Shown: in pieces, positions 5,331 to 6,399 of the stretch | Layout of the letters: every line of letters starts with the position of its first letter | Position numbering within the stretch: position 1 is the first letter of the stretch | DNA from: an uncultured Chloroflexota bacterium | Lineage (GTDB): Bacteria; Chloroflexota; Anaerolineae; Aggregatilineales; Phototrophicaceae | Length of the DNA: 6,399 nt | Direction: 5' to 3' | Assembly (NCBI GenBank): GCA_903904765.1 | Contig: CAIVEA010000687.1 | Coordinates: 1-6,399, forward strand | Made by a program: the position numbers and the translations under genes | The notes under the pieces: model-generated | What the model saw: the letters and a program-made list of their open reading frames with translations, nothing else | Databases searched by the model: none | Told to the model about the DNA's origin: nothing

Positions 5331-6317
5331 ATGCATTACCGCGAGTTAGGGCGAACGGGTTGGAAAGTGGCTGACATCAGCTTCGGTGCATGGGCGATTG
5401 GCTCGGCATGGGGCATGGTGGACGATAGCGAATCACTGGCGGCGCTGCATGCAGCGGTGGATGGCGGTTGCAACTTCATTGATACCGCCGATGTGTATGG
5501 CGATGGTCACAGCGAACAGTTGATCGCCCGCCTGAAGCGCGAACGCCCTAATGATGAGATCATCGTGGCGACCAAAGCAGGCCGCCGCTTAGACCCGCAT
5601 GTGGCAGATGGCTACAACGCGCAGAACCTGACTGCCTTCGTCGAGCGCAGCCTGAAGAACCTCGAAACCGATTGCCTCGATCTGGTGCAATTGCACTGCC
5701 CTCCCACCGAAGTCTACTACCGCCCCGAAGTGTTCGAGGCAATGGATGGGTTGGTTCGCGCCGGGAAAATCCGTTATTACGGCGTGAGTGTGGAAAAAGT
5801 CGAAGAAGCTCTGAAAGCAATCGAGTATCCCAACGTCCAGACGGTGCAGATCATTTTCAACATGTTCCGCCACCGCCCCTCCGAACTGTTCTTTCAGGAA
5901 GCCAAGCGGCGGCGCGTGGGCATTCTGGCGCGTGTTCCGCTGGCAAGTGGCCTGCTGACGGGCAAGATGTCCGCGCAGACCACTTTCTCGGCGGACGATC
6001 ATCGTCAGTTCAATCGCTACGGCGAATCGTTTGACCGGGGCGAAACCTTCTCCGGCGTGGACTACGACACCGGCTTGACCGCCGTCGAAGAAATCCGGGC
6101 ACTGCTGCCGCAAGGGGTCAGCCTGCCGCAATTCGCGCTGCGCTGGATTCTGATGTTCGACGCGGTGACCTGCGCCATCCCCGGCGCGAAACGTCCAGCG
6201 CAGGTGGACGACAACGCTGCCGCCAGCGAATTGCCGCCGCTAAGCGAACACCAGATGATGCGTTTGCGCGAAATCTACGGCAAATATATCCGGGCACAAG
6301 TGCATCACCGCTGGTAA
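5331..6317 (+). CDS. Aldo/keto reductase family oxidoreductase
   Basis: This complete 328-residue TIM-barrel enzyme reduces carbonyls with NADPH in the cytoplasm. It opens with the typical MHYRELGRTGWKVADISFGA. The catalytic tetrad is visible: Asp51 (NFIDTADVYG), Tyr56 in the same motif, Lys82 (VATKAG) and His122 (VQLHCP). The cofactor-binding C-terminal segment is AIPGAKRPAQVDDNAAAS (282-299), of the usual IPGxxxxxQxxxN type. Length matches bacterial AKR proteins of the oxidoreductase/YccK-like groups, but the substrate cannot be told. It follows the response regulator on the same strand after 90 nt that contain an inverted repeat, so it may be separately controlled. No link to the signalling operon can be shown beyond position. 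Confidence 0.95.
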   Translation: MHYRELGRTGWKVADISFGAWAIGSAWGMVDDSESLAALHAAVDGGCNFIDTADVYGDGHSEQLIARLKRERPNDEIIVATKAGRRLDPHVADGYNAQNLTAFVERSLKNLETDCLDLVQLHCPPTEVYYRPEVFEAMDGLVRAGKIRYYGVSVEKVEEALKAIEYPNVQTVQIIFNMFRHRPSELFFQEAKRRRVGILARVPLASGLLTGKMSAQTTFSADDHRQFNRYGESFDRGETFSGVDYDTGLTAVEEIRALLPQGVSLPQFALRWILMFDAVTCAIPGAKRPAQVDDNAAASELPPLSEHQMMRLREIYGKYIRAQVHHRW

Positions 6318-6399
6318 TTCGGGTGAACGCAACAAATGAATACCTTGTGTGATTGGATGCATTTATCCTAACTACGAACAGCACCCCCATCTGGCAGCA
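6318..6399. other. Right-end non-coding stretch, no feature identified
   Basis: After the reductase stop codon the remaining 82 nt contain no convincing gene start, ribosome binding site or U-tract hairpin. A 4-bp complement (GGAT, 6-nt loop, ATCC) near 6354-6368 is too weak to call a terminator. Confidence 0.5.

Noticed and set aside
5560..6131. Antisense frames of 86 and 180 codons inside the aldo/keto reductase
   Set aside because: The plus-strand frame encodes the complete catalytic tetrad and cofactor motif; the antisense frames show no domain.
6350..6370. Hairpin after the aldo/keto reductase
   Set aside because: Only 4 bp of stem with a 6-nt loop and no T-tract.
1..6399. CRISPR arrays, tRNA or rRNA genes, insertion sequences
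   Set aside because: No regularly spaced repeats, no cloverleaf or rRNA-like segments, and no transposase motif or terminal inverted repeats are visible; coding density and base composition are even across the window.

Overview
The window reads as bacterial chromosome, most likely from the Chloroflexota (Anaerolineae-like). This placement is an inference from gene content: a very large secreted clostripain-type peptidase carrying pre-peptidase (PPC) domains, and a Roadblock / V4R / response-regulator gene row whose V4R protein has the SGLYYPN...EEVMG opening I associate with that phylum. No rRNA or other phylogenetic marker is present to confirm it.

Layout. Positions 3042 down to 1 (minus strand) hold one long open frame of 1014 codons that runs off the left edge. 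It encodes a signal peptide, three PPC-like beta-sandwich repeats, a Ser/Asn/Gly linker, a C11 (clostripain) peptidase domain with its His and Cys catalytic residues, and a C-terminal beta-rich region cut by the window edge. Positions 3043-3291 are a divergent intergenic region with an extended -10 promoter for the right-hand genes, a weaker promoter for the peptidase and a perfect 19-nt palindrome. Positions 3292-5240 (plus strand) are a compact three-gene row with 26- and 18-nt gaps, all starting with GTG: a Roadblock/LC7 protein, a V4R-domain protein, and a response regulator whose C-terminal half looks like a degenerate GGDEF domain. Positions 5331-6317 hold an intact aldo/keto reductase behind a 90-nt gap that contains an inverted repeat and a strong Shine-Dalgarno sequence. 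The last 82 nt hold nothing I can identify.

How the genes may work together. The Roadblock, V4R and response-regulator genes look like one signalling operon: a small-GTPase regulator fold, a probable small-molecule or metal-binding sensor, and a phosphorylatable receiver with an output domain unlikely to make c-di-GMP. No GTPase (MglA-like) or histidine kinase is in the window, so partners must lie elsewhere. The peptidase faces the other way and acts outside the cytoplasm. It may share regulation with the operon through the common intergenic region, but nothing proves this. The aldo/keto reductase is a cytoplasmic NADPH-type oxidoreductase and may be an independent unit.

The most notable item is the Roadblock-V4R-degenerate GGDEF module. 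The absence of any basic residue in the loop where clostripain relatives are normally self-cleaved is a second point worth checking.
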